A stretch of 44,304 nt of DNA, from positions 1-44,304 of the forward strand of contig JADCGK010000164.1 in the NCBI GenBank assembly GCA_020249045.1, written 5' to 3'. The stretch is from Azospirillum sp. GTDB lineage: Bacteria; Pseudomonadota; Alphaproteobacteria; CACIAM-22H2. Both the position numbers and the translations under genes were made by a program. A model generated the notes under the pieces. It searched no databases. It was not told where the DNA came from and saw nothing but the letters and a program-made list of their open reading frames with translations. Position 1 is the first letter of the stretch, and each line of letters begins with the position of its first letter. This document shows positions 26,211 to 36,792 of this stretch, piece after piece.

Positions 26211-27632
26211 ATGGCCCGCAAAACGCTGCTCGGCAACAAGATCCGTCGCCTGCGCCAAGCTCGCGACCTGACCCAGGCCAAGATGGCCGAGTTGCTGGGC
26301 ATCTCCGCCTCCTACCTCAATTTGATCGAGCACGACGAACGGCCGGTCACGGTGTCGCTGCTGCTCAAACTCGGCAAAAGCTTCGACGTCGATCTCGCCG
26401 ACCTGTCCGACGAGGACGACCGCAAACTCGCTGCAGGCTTGCGCGAGGTGTTCGCGGACTCCACGCTCGACGGCGGCGAGGTGGGCGCCGAGGAAATCAA
26501 GGCACTGGCCGAGGCTGCCCCCACCGCCGCCAAGGCGATCCTGGAACTTTATCGGGCCTATCGCCTCGCGCGCGAGGACGCGCAGTCGATGACGCTGGGG
26601 TTGGGCGGGGGACGGACGCGCAAGACCGTGCTGCCGGCCGAGGAATCCCGCGACTTCTTCCACGACCGAACCAATTACTTCGACGAATTGGAGCGCGCGG
26701 CGGAAGCGTTAGTGCGCGGTGCGGCCCTGCCGCCGGGCGAACCCTGGCGCGTGATGCTCGACTACGCCAAGGTCAAACACGGCATCGCGGTCGAGATAGC
26801 CCCCCCCGAAGCGCTGGACGGCGCCGTGCGCCGCTTCGACGCCAAAACCCGCACGCTGCGCCTGTCGGAGATCCTGCCGCGCGCCTCGCGCCGGTTCCAT
26901 ATGGCCTATCAGATCGGGTTGGTCGAAGCGCGCGACGCCGTGGACGGCATCGTCGCGGCCGCGAAGCTCGCCTCGCCGGAGACCGAAACGCTCGTGCGCG
27001 TCGGGCTCTACAACTATTTCGCGGGCGCGGTGCTGATGCCCTATGCGCCCTATCTCGAAGCGGCCCGGGCGTTGCGCTACGACATCGAGCGTCTCGCCCA
27101 GCGCTTCGGGGCGAGCTTCGAACAGGCCTGCCACCGGCTCGCCACGCTCCAGCGCCCGCAGGACAAGGCGATCCCGTTCTGGCTCGTGCGCACGGACGTC
27201 GCGGGCAACGTGTCCAAGCGCATTTCGGCGGCCGGCTTCCATTTCTCGCGCTTCGGCGGCTCGTGCCCGCGCTGGATCGTTCACGAGGCCTTCGCAAGCC
27301 CGGGACGGATCCTCACGCAGATCGCGCGCCTTCCCGACGGCGCCACGTTCTTCTCGATCGCGCGCACGCTGACCAAACCCGCCCCCGGCTTCGGCGAGCC
27401 CGCCTCCACCCTCGCGATCGGGATCGGCTGCGACATCGCGCGCGCGGGCGAACTCGTCTACGCCGACGGCTGGGACCTGCAATCCCGCGTGCGAGAGGTC
27501 GAAATCGGCGTCGGCTGCCGGCTATGCGAACGCGAGAACTGCCGCCAGCGCGCCTATCCGCCGCTGCAACACCGGCTGGACATGGACCCGGCGGTCAAGG
27601 GCGCGTCGGCTTACGCGTTCAAGAAACGCTGA
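26211..27632 (+). CDS. ScfR/RamB-type short-chain fatty acyl regulator (XRE + ImmA/IrrE-like + DUF2083)
   Basis: Transcription factor of 473 residues. An XRE-type HTH occupies about residues 8-62 ([20 protein letters not shown]). A degenerate ImmA/IrrE-like domain spans roughly 140-290. The C-terminal domain ends in [17 protein letters not shown] followed by a Cys cluster ([12 protein letters not shown]), typical of short-chain fatty acyl regulators. The metalloprotease motif H-E-x-x-H is not present (FHMAYQIG at that place), so it is probably a sensor domain only. Related RamB proteins control isocitrate lyase genes, and this one is divergent from aceA, so that is its likely target, with an acyl-CoA as effector. 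The start was set at the ATG of MARKTLLGN. Confidence 0.9.
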   Translation: MARKTLLGNKIRRLRQARDLTQAKMAELLGISASYLNLIEHDERPVTVSLLLKLGKSFDVDLADLSDEDDRKLAAGLREVFADSTLDGGEVGAEEIKALAEAAPTAAKAILELYRAYRLAREDAQSMTLGLGGGRTRKTVLPAEESRDFFHDRTNYFDELERAAEALVRGAALPPGEPWRVMLDYAKVKHGIAVEIAPPEALDGAVRRFDAKTRTLRLSEILPRASRRFHMAYQIGLVEARDAVDGIVAAAKLASPETETLVRVGLYNYFAGAVLMPYAPYLEAARALRYDIERLAQRFGASFEQACHRLATLQRPQDKAIPFWLVRTDVAGNVSKRISAAGFHFSRFGGSCPRWIVHEAFASPGRILTQIARLPDGATFFSIARTLTKPAPGFGEPASTLAIGIGCDIARAGELVYADGWDLQSRVREVEIGVGCRLCERENCRQRAYPPLQHRLDMDPAVKGASAYAFKKR

Positions 27633-27641
27633 GGCGGGGCT

Positions 27642-28160
27642 TCAGCGCGGCGGCAACCGGCGCTTGGCGTAGAACACCAGAAGATCGGCAAGGGTCCGCA
27701 GAAACTTGTCGTCGTCGCGCGCCATCGCCGAGGCGAACTCGACACCTTCGACGAAGACGCCCATTTCCTCGATCGCGACGGGATCGCCCGCCGGTTTGCC
27801 GCCGGCGGCGGCGACGCCGTGGGGCAACGTATCGCGGACGAACTCGATCAGCCGGGCGAAGCTCCGCCGTTGGTCGGCCGACAGGCCGCCGAGCTTGCCC
27901 TTGAAGATCCGCTCGTCGAGCAGAAAAATCCGACTGTCGACGCGCGCGCGCGCCGACGCCATACGGCGGCCCCCGTCCACCAGCGACAGTTCGCCGAAGA
28001 TTTGCCCCGGCGCGATCTCCGCGATCGTGACGAGATCGGCGCCGTGGCCCTGGAAGATCTCGACCGCCCCCTCGCGCAAAAGGCACGCGAAATGCCCGTC
28101 TTCGCCCTCTTCGAAGATCAGGTCGCCTTTGCGGTAACTCCGGCTGAACTCATCGGCCAT
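27642..28160 (-). CDS. stand-alone cyclic nucleotide-binding domain protein
   Basis: A 172-residue soluble protein with a Crp-like cNMP-binding beta-barrel at about residues 8-100: YRKGDLIFEEGEDG, then AEIAPGQIFGELSLVDGG, then RRMASARA. The phosphate-binding cassette keeps G-E and the Arg corresponding to E. coli CRP Arg82, but has Met where CRP has Ser83. The C-terminal 70 residues are helical and contain no recognisable HTH, so it is probably not a DNA-binding CRP. It lies 16 bases after dnaE on the same strand and converges with the ScfR-type gene across nine bases. A sensory or protein-regulating role is inferred. Confidence 0.82.
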   Translation of the reverse strand: MADEFSRSYRKGDLIFEEGEDGHFACLLREGAVEIFQGHGADLVTIAEIAPGQIFGELSLVDGGRRMASARARVDSRIFLLDERIFKGKLGGLSADQRRSFARLIEFVRDTLPHGVAAAGGKPAGDPVAIEEMGVFVEGVEFASAMARDDDKFLRTLADLLVFYAKRRLPPR

Positions 28161-28176
28161 CCGGCGAAACTATACA

Positions 28177-31100
28177 TCATATCTCCGCGACTTCGAGGAT
28201 TCCGGGCACTTGGCCCAGCGCCTGGCGGATTTCGGGCGTGATCGCGAAGGTCTCCTTGAGGCGGATTTCCACCTCCGCGCCATCGGCCGCCCGCAAACTC
28301 ACGCGGATCGCGCCCTTGCCGCGTCGCGCGCCCGCGACGATCTTCTTCAGCCCCTCGATCGCGCCGATCTCCCCAAGGCCGACGCGCAGTCCCGCGGCCG
28401 AGTTGGCGACCTCCTGATCGAGCGGCTTCACGTCGCTCGCCAGCAGGCGCACGTTCTCCTCCTCGATTTTCGCATCGGCGTAGACCAGCAGCGGCTTGCC
28501 GGAGTCGAACAACTCGCGCGACTTCGCCAGAACCTCGGAGAAAACGGTGATTTCGTAGGTTCCGCCCGCGTCGGACAATTGCACGAACGCGAATTTGTTG
28601 CCCTTGGCGGAGGTGCGCTCCTTCTTGCCGAGAACCGTGCCCGCCAGCCGCACGCGGCTGGAGCCGCCCGCGGCGAGGCTGCGCGCGATATCCCCCGAGC
28701 GGACGACCCCCAGGCGCTTCAGCCCGACCGCGTAGGCGTCGAGCGGGTGGGCGGTCAGGTAGAAGCCCACGCTTTCGAATTCGGCCTGCAGGCGCTCGTT
28801 GAGGCTCCAATCCGGCACTTTGGGCAGCGGCGGATCCGCCGGCCCGGCCGCCCCGCCGCCGAACAGATTGTTCTGCTGCGTGGCGCGTTCCTCGGCCGTC
28901 GCCTGCGCGGTGCGCAGCAGCGTTTCGATCGCGGCGAACATGCGCGCCCGGTTGGGATCGAGGCCGTCGAAGGCGCCGGCCTTGACGAGGTTTTCGAGCG
29001 CGCGCTTGTTGAGTTGCTTGGCGTCCACCCGGCGCGCGAGGTCGAAGGGCGATTTGAACGGACCGTTCGCCGCGCGCTCTGCGACCAGCGCTTCCATCGC
29101 GGCGAGCCCGACGTTGCGCACGGCGGCGAGCGCGTAGCGCACCGCGCCCTTGCCCTCCCGGCCGTCGGGGAACTCGACCGTGAACGCGGCTTCCGACCGA
29201 TTGGCGTCGGGCGGCAGGATGCGATAGCCGAGGCGTTCGACCTCCTGCCGGAACAGGTTGAGCTTGTCGGTATTCGACAGATCGAGCGTCATGGACGCGG
29301 CGAAGAATTCGACCGGATGGTTCGCCTTCAGCCACGCGGTCTGATAGGCGACGATCGCGTAGGCCGCCGCATGGCTTTTGTTGAAGCCGTAGCCGGCGAA
29401 CTTGTCGACCAAATCGAAGATCGACGACGCCTTGGCCTCGTCCACGCCGTTGGCGACCGCGCCGTCGACGAAGATCTTGCGCTGGGCCTCCATCTCCTCC
29501 TTGATCTTCTTGCCCATCGCGCGGCGCAGCAAATCCGCTCCGCCCAACGAGTAGCCGGAGAGGACCTGCGCGATCTGCATCACCTGTTCCTGGTAGATGA
29601 TGACGCCGTAGGTCTCCTTCAGGATCCCTTCGAGTTTCGGGTGCAGGTAATCGGGCTTTTCGAGGCCCTGCTTGACGGCGATGTATTTGGGGATGTTCTC
29701 CATCGGACCCGGCCGATAGAGCGCGACGAGCGCGATGATGTCCTCGATCCGGTCCGGACGCAGCCGGCGCACGGCATCGCGCATGCCCGTGCTTTCGAGC
29801 TGGAACACGCCGACCGTGTCGCCCTTCGAGAGCATGTCGTAGGTCTTCTTGTCGTCGAGCGGCAATCGGTCGATGTCGACGTCGATGCCCTTTCGGCGGA
29901 TCAGTTCGACCGCGCGCACGATGACCGTCAGCGTCTTCAGACCGAGGAAGTCGAACTTGACCAGCCCCGCCTTCTCGACGTCCTTCATGTTGAACTGCGT
30001 GACCGGCATCGTCGAACGCGGATCGCGGTAAAGCGGCACGAGTTCGTCGAGCGGCCGGTCGCCGATCACCACGCCGGCGGCGTGGGTCGAGGCATGGCGG
30101 TACAGACCTTCGAGATTTTTGGCGAACGCGACCAGGCGTGCGACCGCCTCGTCCGCCGCGATCATTTCGCGCAGCAGCGGCTCGCCGTCGATCGCCTGTT
30201 GCAGCGTGACGGGATTGGCCGGGTTGTTCGGCACCAGCTTGCAGATGCGATCGACCTGCCCGTACGGCATGCCGAGCACGCGGCCGACGTCGCGCAAAAC
30301 CGCGCGCGCCTGGAGCTTGCCGAACGTGATGATCTGCGCCACGCGGTCCTGGCCGTAGACGCCCTGGACGTAACGGATCACCTCGTCGCGCCGGTCCTGG
30401 CAGAAATCGACGTCGAAGTCGGGCATCGACACGCGTTCGGGATTGAGGAAGCGCTCGAAAAGCAGCCCGAATCGCAGCGGGTCGAGATCGGTGATGGTCA
30501 ACGCCCACGCGACGACCGAACCCGCGCCCGAACCGCGGCCCGGCCCCACCGGAATGGCGTTGCGCTTGGCCCATTGGATGAAGTCGGCGACGATCAGGAA
30601 GTAGCCGGGAAAGCCCATCTTCACGATCACGTCGGCTTCGAATTCCAGCCGCGCGCGATAGGGTTCGGCCGCCCTGGCGCGCGCTTCGGCGTCCATGTCG
30701 GCCGTGTAGACATTCGCCTCCAAGCGCTTCTCGAGACCCTCGCGCGCGGCCGCGCGCAGCGCGTCGGCCTCGGAGGTGTCCTTCGCGCGCGTCGACCGCG
30801 GCAAAATGGGCTTGCGCCCGTCGACCCACCACGCGCATCGCTTGGCCAGGACCAAGGTATTGTCCGCCGCCTCGGGCAGATCGGCGAACAGCTCGCGCAT
30901 CTCCTCGGCCGACTTGAAGCGATGTTCGGGCGTCAGGCGCCGCCGGTCGCGGTCCGCCACGAACCTGCCTTCGGCGATGCACAGCAGCGCGTCGTGGGCG
31001 TCGTACATGCCCGCGTCGGCGAAGTAGACGCCGTTGGTCGCGACCAACGGCAGATCTCGCGCGTAGGCCAAGTCGATCAGCGCGTCCTCGATCTTCGCTT

Positions 31101-31662
31101 CCTCGGGCAAACCGTGGCGCTGGATTTCGATGTAAAGGCGTCCCGGGAATGCCGCCTGCAAACGATCGAGCGTGGCTTCGGCCGCCGCGCGCTGACCTTC
31201 GAGCAAAAGGCGGCCGACCGGGCCTTTGATCCCGCCGGTCAGGCAGATCAAGCCTTCGGACCGCGCGGCGATGTCGGCGAGTGGGACCTGCGGCGTCTCG
31301 CCCGACGGCGTGTCGAGATAGGCGTGGCTGGAGAGTTTCCCGAGATTGGCCCCGCCCGCCGGGCACTGGGCGATCAGCAGCAGCCGGTCGGGCTCGGGCG
31401 CCTTGCCGAGCGCCCGCGCGGCCATGCCGCCCTCGCCTTCGCGCCGGACGCCGAGATCGCACCCGATCAAGGGTTGGACGCCCGCGTCCACACAAGCGCC
31501 GGAGAATTCCAGCGCCCCGAAGAGGTTGCCGGTATCGGCGATGCCCACGGCCGGCATACCCGCCTTTTTGGCGAGTTCGACCAGCTTCTTGACCTTGATC
31601 GCGCCCTCGGACAGCGAATAGGCCGAGTGCGCGCGCAGATGGACGAACGAGGCGTGCGGCAT
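28177..31662 (-). CDS. dnaE: DNA polymerase III subunit alpha
   Basis: Replicative polymerase of 1161 residues. The N-terminal PHP domain opens FVHLRAHSAYSLSEG, with ADTGNLFG near 43-50, so several PHP metal ligands are replaced as in other proteobacterial DnaE1 proteins. The polymerase active site has PDFDVDF with D415 and D417, and VKFDFLGLKTL supplies the third Asp. GYGFNKSHAAAYA marks the fingers. Tandem HhH/beta-binding and OB-fold regions (GTVLGKKERTSAKGNKFAFV) follow. Proofreading would come from a separate DnaQ. It is part of the minus-strand run proS–lolC/E–lolD–…–dnaE. Confidence 0.97.
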   Translation of the reverse strand: MPHASFVHLRAHSAYSLSEGAIKVKKLVELAKKAGMPAVGIADTGNLFGALEFSGACVDAGVQPLIGCDLGVRREGEGGMAARALGKAPEPDRLLLIAQCPAGGANLGKLSSHAYLDTPSGETPQVPLADIAARSEGLICLTGGIKGPVGRLLLEGQRAAAEATLDRLQAAFPGRLYIEIQRHGLPEEAKIEDALIDLAYARDLPLVATNGVYFADAGMYDAHDALLCIAEGRFVADRDRRRLTPEHRFKSAEEMRELFADLPEAADNTLVLAKRCAWWVDGRKPILPRSTRAKDTSEADALRAAAREGLEKRLEANVYTADMDAEARARAAEPYRARLEFEADVIVKMGFPGYFLIVADFIQWAKRNAIPVGPGRGSGAGSVVAWALTITDLDPLRFGLLFERFLNPERVSMPDFDVDFCQDRRDEVIRYVQGVYGQDRVAQIITFGKLQARAVLRDVGRVLGMPYGQVDRICKLVPNNPANPVTLQQAIDGEPLLREMIAADEAVARLVAFAKNLEGLYRHASTHAAGVVIGDRPLDELVPLYRDPRSTMPVTQFNMKDVEKAGLVKFDFLGLKTLTVIVRAVELIRRKGIDVDIDRLPLDDKKTYDMLSKGDTVGVFQLESTGMRDAVRRLRPDRIEDIIALVALYRPGPMENIPKYIAVKQGLEKPDYLHPKLEGILKETYGVIIYQEQVMQIAQVLSGYSLGGADLLRRAMGKKIKEEMEAQRKIFVDGAVANGVDEAKASSIFDLVDKFAGYGFNKSHAAAYAIVAYQTAWLKANHPVEFFAASMTLDLSNTDKLNLFRQEVERLGYRILPPDANRSEAAFTVEFPDGREGKGAVRYALAAVRNVGLAAMEALVAERAANGPFKSPFDLARRVDAKQLNKRALENLVKAGAFDGLDPNRARMFAAIETLLRTAQATAEERATQQNNLFGGGAAGPADPPLPKVPDWSLNERLQAEFESVGFYLTAHPLDAYAVGLKRLGVVRSGDIARSLAAGGSSRVRLAGTVLGKKERTSAKGNKFAFVQLSDAGGTYEITVFSEVLAKSRELFDSGKPLLVYADAKIEEENVRLLASDVKPLDQEVANSAAGLRVGLGEIGAIEGLKKIVAGARRGKGAIRVSLRAADGAEVEIRLKETFAITPEIRQALGQVPGILEVAEI

Positions 31663-31672
31663 GATCCCGACG

Positions 31673-32404
31673 TTAACCGCGCGCGCCGGAGTCGATCCAG
31701 CGCCACACCGGGCTGTGGATAGCTTGGTCGTCGGTCGTGATGAGGATGCCGAACCGGGCGGCGGGGATCTCCAACACGGTTTCGTTCTCCCAGCGGTCGC
31801 GCCACGCGGCCAACGCGGCGGCTTCTGCGGCCGTCAGATCGTCGGTCAGGCACCAATGGCCCACCGCGTAGAAACCGGTCTCGCGCGCGCCGATGGCGCG
31901 TTGCAAGTCGGCGAGCGGATTGCCGGCCACGGGCCGGACCGGGAGATAGATGCGCCCATGATTGCGATCGCCGACGAAGGGCCCGCCCAAGCGGATCGGG
32001 ATCGGCCCCGACCGGGCGAGAAACGTCCGCGCGGCGGCTTCGTAGGCGCGGCCGGTCGCTTCCGCCACAGGGCCTGCGAGCGTGGCATGCAAGACCGAAC
32101 GGCGCCGGGGCGGGATGTGCCAAGCGATCTTCGATGCGACAAGGCGGGCACGCAAATCCGCATCGAGCGCCCGGTAGATGGGGCTGGCTTCGAGCGCATC
32201 GGCGGGGATATGCAGCACCAGCGCGTGGCGCGGCGTCGCATAACGGCCGTCGCGATAATCCTTGCCCGGCACGCTCGAAATCGCACGCGGATGGCCGGGT
32301 ACGACGAGCGGCAGATGCGCCAAACGGTAATCCTCGCCGAGCCCGAACACCGCGTCCGCGGCGAAACGATGGCGCGACGCGGCGTACCGCAGGCCGTCGG
32401 TCAC
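31673..32404 (-). CDS. uncharacterised protein, possibly 2H phosphoesterase-like
   Basis: A 243-residue soluble protein I do not recognise with certainty. It starts with GTG, overlapping the stop codon of the upstream lipoprotein gene (GTGA), and ends 10 bases before dnaE, so it is clearly in that operon. SVLHATLAG (H106-x-T108) looks like the first H-x-T-x motif of 2H phosphoesterases. The second expected motif would be GHWCL (H183-x-C185), with Cys replacing Thr/Ser. The spacing (77 residues) and the intervening RIYLPV strand fit the fold. If real, the lost Thr could mean altered or no catalysis. RNA or nucleotide processing next to dnaE is speculation. Confidence 0.6.
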   Translation of the reverse strand: MTDGLRYAASRHRFAADAVFGLGEDYRLAHLPLVVPGHPRAISSVPGKDYRDGRYATPRHALVLHIPADALEASPIYRALDADLRARLVASKIAWHIPPRRRSVLHATLAGPVAEATGRAYEAAARTFLARSGPIPIRLGGPFVGDRNHGRIYLPVRPVAGNPLADLQRAIGARETGFYAVGHWCLTDDLTAAEAAALAAWRDRWENETVLEIPAARFGILITTDDQAIHSPVWRWIDSGARG

Positions 32405-32958
32405 CGCGTCTGCGGCAACGGCGCGCTGTCGACGCCGCCTCGCGGATTGGCGGGCAAAGGCTGCGGTTGGAAGGCGGGAGGATTCTGGGTGCCCTGGCGA
32501 ACCGCCGACACGCGCGGAGTCATCGAAAACTCGACGCGGCTCGCCGACGTGATCGTGCCCGAGGGAAGGATCTGGATCGTCGCGACCCGATCGCCCTGCT
32601 GATAGACGAGCACGCTGGTCGCCGATCGGATGTTGGACACTTCCTGCCAGCCGAAGCGCGGCATTTCCCGCCGGTAGAATTCATACATGTCGGCGACCGA
32701 GTTGCCGGGGCTCATCACCAAGCGGCCGAACCACGCGCCGTCGTTGCCCATCACGAACAGATTGTTGAGATCGACACTGGCGTTGGCGGGCATCGGCACG
32801 TCGGTGAAACGCACGAAACCGGGACTGGGCGAGGCGTTGCGGTCGTTGGGGTTCTGCGCCGAGCCGGTCGAGGCGGTTTGCCCCGTGAGGCCGCAAGCGC
32901 CCAGCGCCAAGGCGCCGACGGCCGCGAAAGCGATTTTTCGTGCGATACGCAAATTCAA
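32401..32958 (-). CDS. conserved lipoprotein of unknown function
   Basis: Predicted lipoprotein of 185 residues. From the TTG at 32956-32958 (GGGAG six bases upstream) the N-terminus is MNLRIARKIAFAAVGALALGAC with lipobox LGAC and Cys22 as the lipidated residue. A longer frame from another TTG at 33018 would bury the signal. The mature part has a short Asn/Ser-rich linker, then a compact domain (FVRFTDVPMPAN, FGRLVMSPGN, MYEFYRREMPRFGW, DRVATIQILPSG) and a Pro/Gln-rich tail. It follows lolD on the same strand, so a client or accessory of the Lol system is tempting but unproven. No named family is recognised. Confidence 0.82.
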   Translation of the reverse strand: MNLRIARKIAFAAVGALALGACGLTGQTASTGSAQNPNDRNASPSPGFVRFTDVPMPANASVDLNNLFVMGNDGAWFGRLVMSPGNSVADMYEFYRREMPRFGWQEVSNIRSATSVLVYQQGDRVATIQILPSGTITSASRVEFSMTPRVSAVRQGTQNPPAFQPQPLPANPRGGVDSAPLPQTR

Positions 32959-33014
32959 ATTTCGGCTCCCGAGTCGCGGACTGCCGAATAGTGTTTCGCC
33001 GATGGGATAGCCCG

Positions 33015-33687
<673 letters not shown>

Positions 33688-33695
<8 letters not shown>

Positions 33696-34935
33696 AGCGC
33701 AGCGCCTCGACCGGATCGAGCCGCGCCGCGCGCCACGCGGGATAGATCGTCGCGAGGAACGACAGCGCCAGCGCCATGATCACGACCTCGACCACTTCGC
33801 GCGGGTCGGTTTTGGACGGCATCGTCGCGAGGAAATAGACCTCCGGCGAGAACAACTGCGTGCCGGTGACCCATTGCAGGAACTGGCGCACGTGCTCGAT
33901 GTTCGCGTTGAAGAGCACGCCGAGCCCGAGCCCCGCGAGCGTCCCGAGCACGCCCACCGAAGCCCCGGCCATGAAGAAAATCCGCAAGACCGCGCCGCGC
34001 GAAGCGCCCATCGTGCGCAGGATGGCGATGTCGCGCGCCTTGTCCTTCACAAGCATGATGAGCGAGGAGACGATGTTGAACGCGGCGACTAGGATGATCA
34101 GCGTCAGGATCAGGAACATCACGTTCCGTTCGACCTGGACGGCGTTGAAGAAGCTGGAATTCGCCTGCTGCCAGTCGAGCACGCGCACGCCCTGCCCGGC
34201 CGCCGCCACGACGCTTTGCCGCGTCTGCCAGATGCGCTGCGGATCGCGCACGAAGACTTCGACGCCGCTCGCATCCTCGCCGGTACGGAAGAAGGTTTGG
34301 CCCGCCTCCATCGGCAGGAAAACGAAGGCGTTGTCGTACTCGAACATGCCGGTTTCGTAGATCGCGACGACGCGGAACGCGCGCAAGCGCGGCATGGTGC
34401 CGAAGGCGGTCACGTTGCCTTGCGGGGAGATCAGCGTGATCCGGTCGCCGGGCGACAAGCCCATGCGCGACGCCATGCGCACGCCGATGGCGGCCGCGTC
34501 GTCGCCCGCGAAATCGGCCAGAGCGCCGCGGCGCACGTTGCCGGCGATCAGGCTGCGCCGGGCCATGTCTTCGGGCCGCAACGCGCGCACGAGCGCGCCG
34601 CTCGCGACGCCGTTGGCCGAGGCCATCGCCTGGCCCTCGACCAAAGGCGAGGCGTCGATGACGTCGGGCAAGGCCCGCAATCTGTCGGTCACGTTCGCCC
34701 AGTCGGCGAGCGGCCCGTTGGCGCCGTAGATCGTCATGTGGCCGTTGAGGCCGAGGATGCGGCCCAGCAACTCCGCCCGGAAGCCGTTCATCACCGCCAT
34801 GACGATGATGAGCGTGGCGACGCCGAGCGCGATCCCGGTCAGCGAGAACCACGCGATGACCGAAATGAAGCCTTCCTGGCGGCGCGCGCGCAGATAGCGC
34901 ATCGCCACCATCCGTTCGAAGACGCCGAAGGCCAT
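33688..34935 (-). CDS. lipoprotein-releasing ABC transporter permease LolC/E
   Basis: Membrane subunit of the Lol exporter, 415 residues. There is one helix near residues 25-50 ([21 protein letters not shown]), a large periplasmic domain (about 50-265) and three C-terminal helices. The segment [17 protein letters not shown]-like ([12 protein letters not shown]) and [15 protein letters not shown] are characteristic, as is the terminal DPVEALRYE. Alphaproteobacteria commonly have a single LolC/E-type subunit that forms a homodimer; no second copy is nearby. The ATG at 34933-34935 is 11 bases after proS. Confidence 0.93.
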
Positions 34936-34946
34936 CGCGGGAGCGA

Positions 34947-36269
34947 TCAGGCCGTCGGCGCGAGCAGGCGGTTCAACGCCTCCTCGGCCGACAATTCGAG
35001 GCGCTCGCCCGTACGCCGGCGCTTGAGCTCGACCTTGCCGTTGGCGAGGCCGCGCGGGCCCACGACCAGCTGCCAGGGCAAACCGATCAGATCCATCGTC
35101 GCGAACTTGGCGCCGGGGCTGTCGGACGTGTCGGCATAGAGCACGTCCTTGCCCGCGTTCTGGAGCTTGGCGTAGAGATCCGCGCACGCCGCGTCGCATT
35201 TGGCGTCGCCCACGCGCAAGTTGACGAGCGCAAGATCGAACGGCGCCACGGAATCCGGCCATACGATTCCGGCCTCGTCGTGGCTCGCCTCGATGATGGC
35301 GCCCACCAGGCGCGACACGCCGATGCCATAGGAACCCATTTCGACCGTCACCGGCGCGCCGTCGGGTCCCGCGACCTGGGCGTTCATCGGCTTGGAGTAC
35401 TTGGTGCCGAAATAGAAGATGTGCCCGACCTCGATGCCGCGCGCCTTGCGCAAACGGTCCGGGGGGACCGGGCATTTGGCCGCATCGTGCATTTCGCTGG
35501 TCGCGGCGTATTTCGACAGCCACTCGTCGACCAGCGGCTGCAGGTCGGCCGAAAAATCGACGTCGCGCTTGAGAACGTCGGCTTCGAGCCACGCGGCGTC
35601 GCAATAGACTTCCGATTCGCCCGTATCGGCCAGGATGATGAATTCGTGGCTGAGATCGCCGCCGATGGGCCCGGTATCCGCGCGCATCGGGATCGCCTTC
35701 AGACCCATGCGCGCGTAGGTGCGCAAATAGGCGACGAACATCCGGTTGTAGGCGGCGCGCGCGCCCTTGCCGTCGATGTCGAACGAGTAGGCGTCCTTCA
35801 TCAGGAACTCGCGTCCGCGCATCACGCCGAAACGCGGGCGCACCTCGTCTCGGAACTTCCATTGGATGTGATAGAGGTTCAGCGGCAGGTCCTTGTAGCT
35901 TTTGACGTAGGACCGGAAGATTTCGGTGATCAGTTCCTCGTTGGTCGGGCCGTAGAGCATGTCGCGCTCGTGCCGGTCGACGATGCGCAGCATCTCCTTG
36001 CCGTAATCGTCGTAGCGGCCGCTCTCGCGCCACAAATCCGCAGGTTGGATCGTCGGCATCAGCAATTCGATGGCGCCCGCGCGGTCCTGCTCCTCGCGCA
36101 CGATCCGTTCGATCTTCTTGAGCGCGCGATGGCCGAGCGGCAGCCAGGAATAGATGCCCGCCGCCGACTGACGGATCATGCCCGCGCGCAGCATCAGCCG
36201 GTGCGAGACGATCTGGGCCTCGGAGGGGTTTTCCTTGATCGTGGGCAGGAAGTAGCGCGACAGACGCAT
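34947..36269 (-). CDS. proS: prolyl-tRNA synthetase (short type, no editing insert)
   Basis: Class II aminoacyl-tRNA synthetase of 440 residues, charging tRNA-Pro. Motif 1 region: [17 protein letters not shown]. Motif 2: [19 protein letters not shown]. Motif 3: [14 protein letters not shown]. The C-terminal anticodon-binding domain runs from about residue 340. The roughly 180-residue INS editing domain of E. coli ProS is absent, as is usual in alphaproteobacteria, which then need a free-standing deacylase such as ProXp or YbaK for mischarged Ala-tRNA-Pro; none is in the window. First gene of the proS–lolC/E–lolD run. Confidence 0.96.
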   Translation of the reverse strand: MRLSRYFLPTIKENPSEAQIVSHRLMLRAGMIRQSAAGIYSWLPLGHRALKKIERIVREEQDRAGAIELLMPTIQPADLWRESGRYDDYGKEMLRIVDRHERDMLYGPTNEELITEIFRSYVKSYKDLPLNLYHIQWKFRDEVRPRFGVMRGREFLMKDAYSFDIDGKGARAAYNRMFVAYLRTYARMGLKAIPMRADTGPIGGDLSHEFIILADTGESEVYCDAAWLEADVLKRDVDFSADLQPLVDEWLSKYAATSEMHDAAKCPVPPDRLRKARGIEVGHIFYFGTKYSKPMNAQVAGPDGAPVTVEMGSYGIGVSRLVGAIIEASHDEAGIVWPDSVAPFDLALVNLRVGDAKCDAACADLYAKLQNAGKDVLYADTSDSPGAKFATMDLIGLPWQLVVGPRGLANGKVELKRRRTGERLELSAEEALNRLLAPTA

Positions 36270-36315
36270 GGGACCGTTCGTAGGTTGGAGAGCGACGCGC
36301 GAAACTAGGCGAAAC

Positions 36316-36792
36316 CTAGCGCGGCGCCAAGCCTTGGCGGCGGCAGGCTTCGCGCAACGCCTCGATTTCGGGATTGCCGAGCGCTTCGCCGTTGTAAAGC
36401 GTCCTGCCCGTCAGCACATCCACGCGCACCTCCCCGAGCCTGACATTGGGCTGATACAGCGGCGATCCGTTCGGAACGCCGAAACGGCGCAGATCGACCG
36501 CGACGTCGAACGCCACCGTCTCGGGCACGCGGATTTGCGGCGCCGGATTCAGATCCGCCCCCGCCACCGGCCGACCGTGCACGTCCACGCCGGGCCGATA
36601 ATTCACGTCGGGCGCCGGTCGATGCTCGACGAACAGGCGCCGGCAATCCGCACCGGTGACCTGAACGCTCGTCGATTCGGCCGGGGCTTGCGTCGGCCTG
36701 GTCTGGGCGACGGCCCCTGCCAGCCCAAAAATCGACAGCGACACCACCAGAATGGTGCGAAGGTGAGTTCGGGACATCGCCGAAGCCCTCAT
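36316..36792 (-). CDS. small exported protein of unknown function
   Basis: Predicted secreted or periplasmic protein of 158 residues with a signal peptide ([19 protein letters not shown]). The mature part starts with a short Pro/Thr linker. It then has [27 protein letters not shown], followed by beta-rich segments ([32 protein letters not shown]), and two Cys residues that may pair. Two starts fit, ATG at 36790-36792 (AAAGGG upstream) and ATG at 36775-36777 (GAGGG upstream); both keep the signal peptide. It lies 46 bases before proS on the same strand. No named family is recognised. Confidence 0.72.
   Translation of the reverse strand: MRASAMSRTHLRTILVVSLSIFGLAGAVAQTRPTQAPAESTSVQVTGADCRRLFVEHRPAPDVNYRPGVDVHGRPVAGADLNPAPQIRVPETVAFDVAVDLRRFGVPNGSPLYQPNVRLGEVRVDVLTGRTLYNGEALGNPEIEALREACRRQGLAPR

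Noticed and set aside
26211-28160. Toxin–antitoxin reading of the XRE/ImmA-like gene and neighbouring small gene
   Set aside because: The protein is long with the ScfR-type C-terminal domain and is divergent from aceA; the neighbour is a cNMP-binding protein on the opposite strand.
28210-31722. 1170-codon plus-strand frame
   Set aside because: Antisense to dnaE, no family signatures, repeated R/D/V/G composition typical of a complementary-strand shadow.
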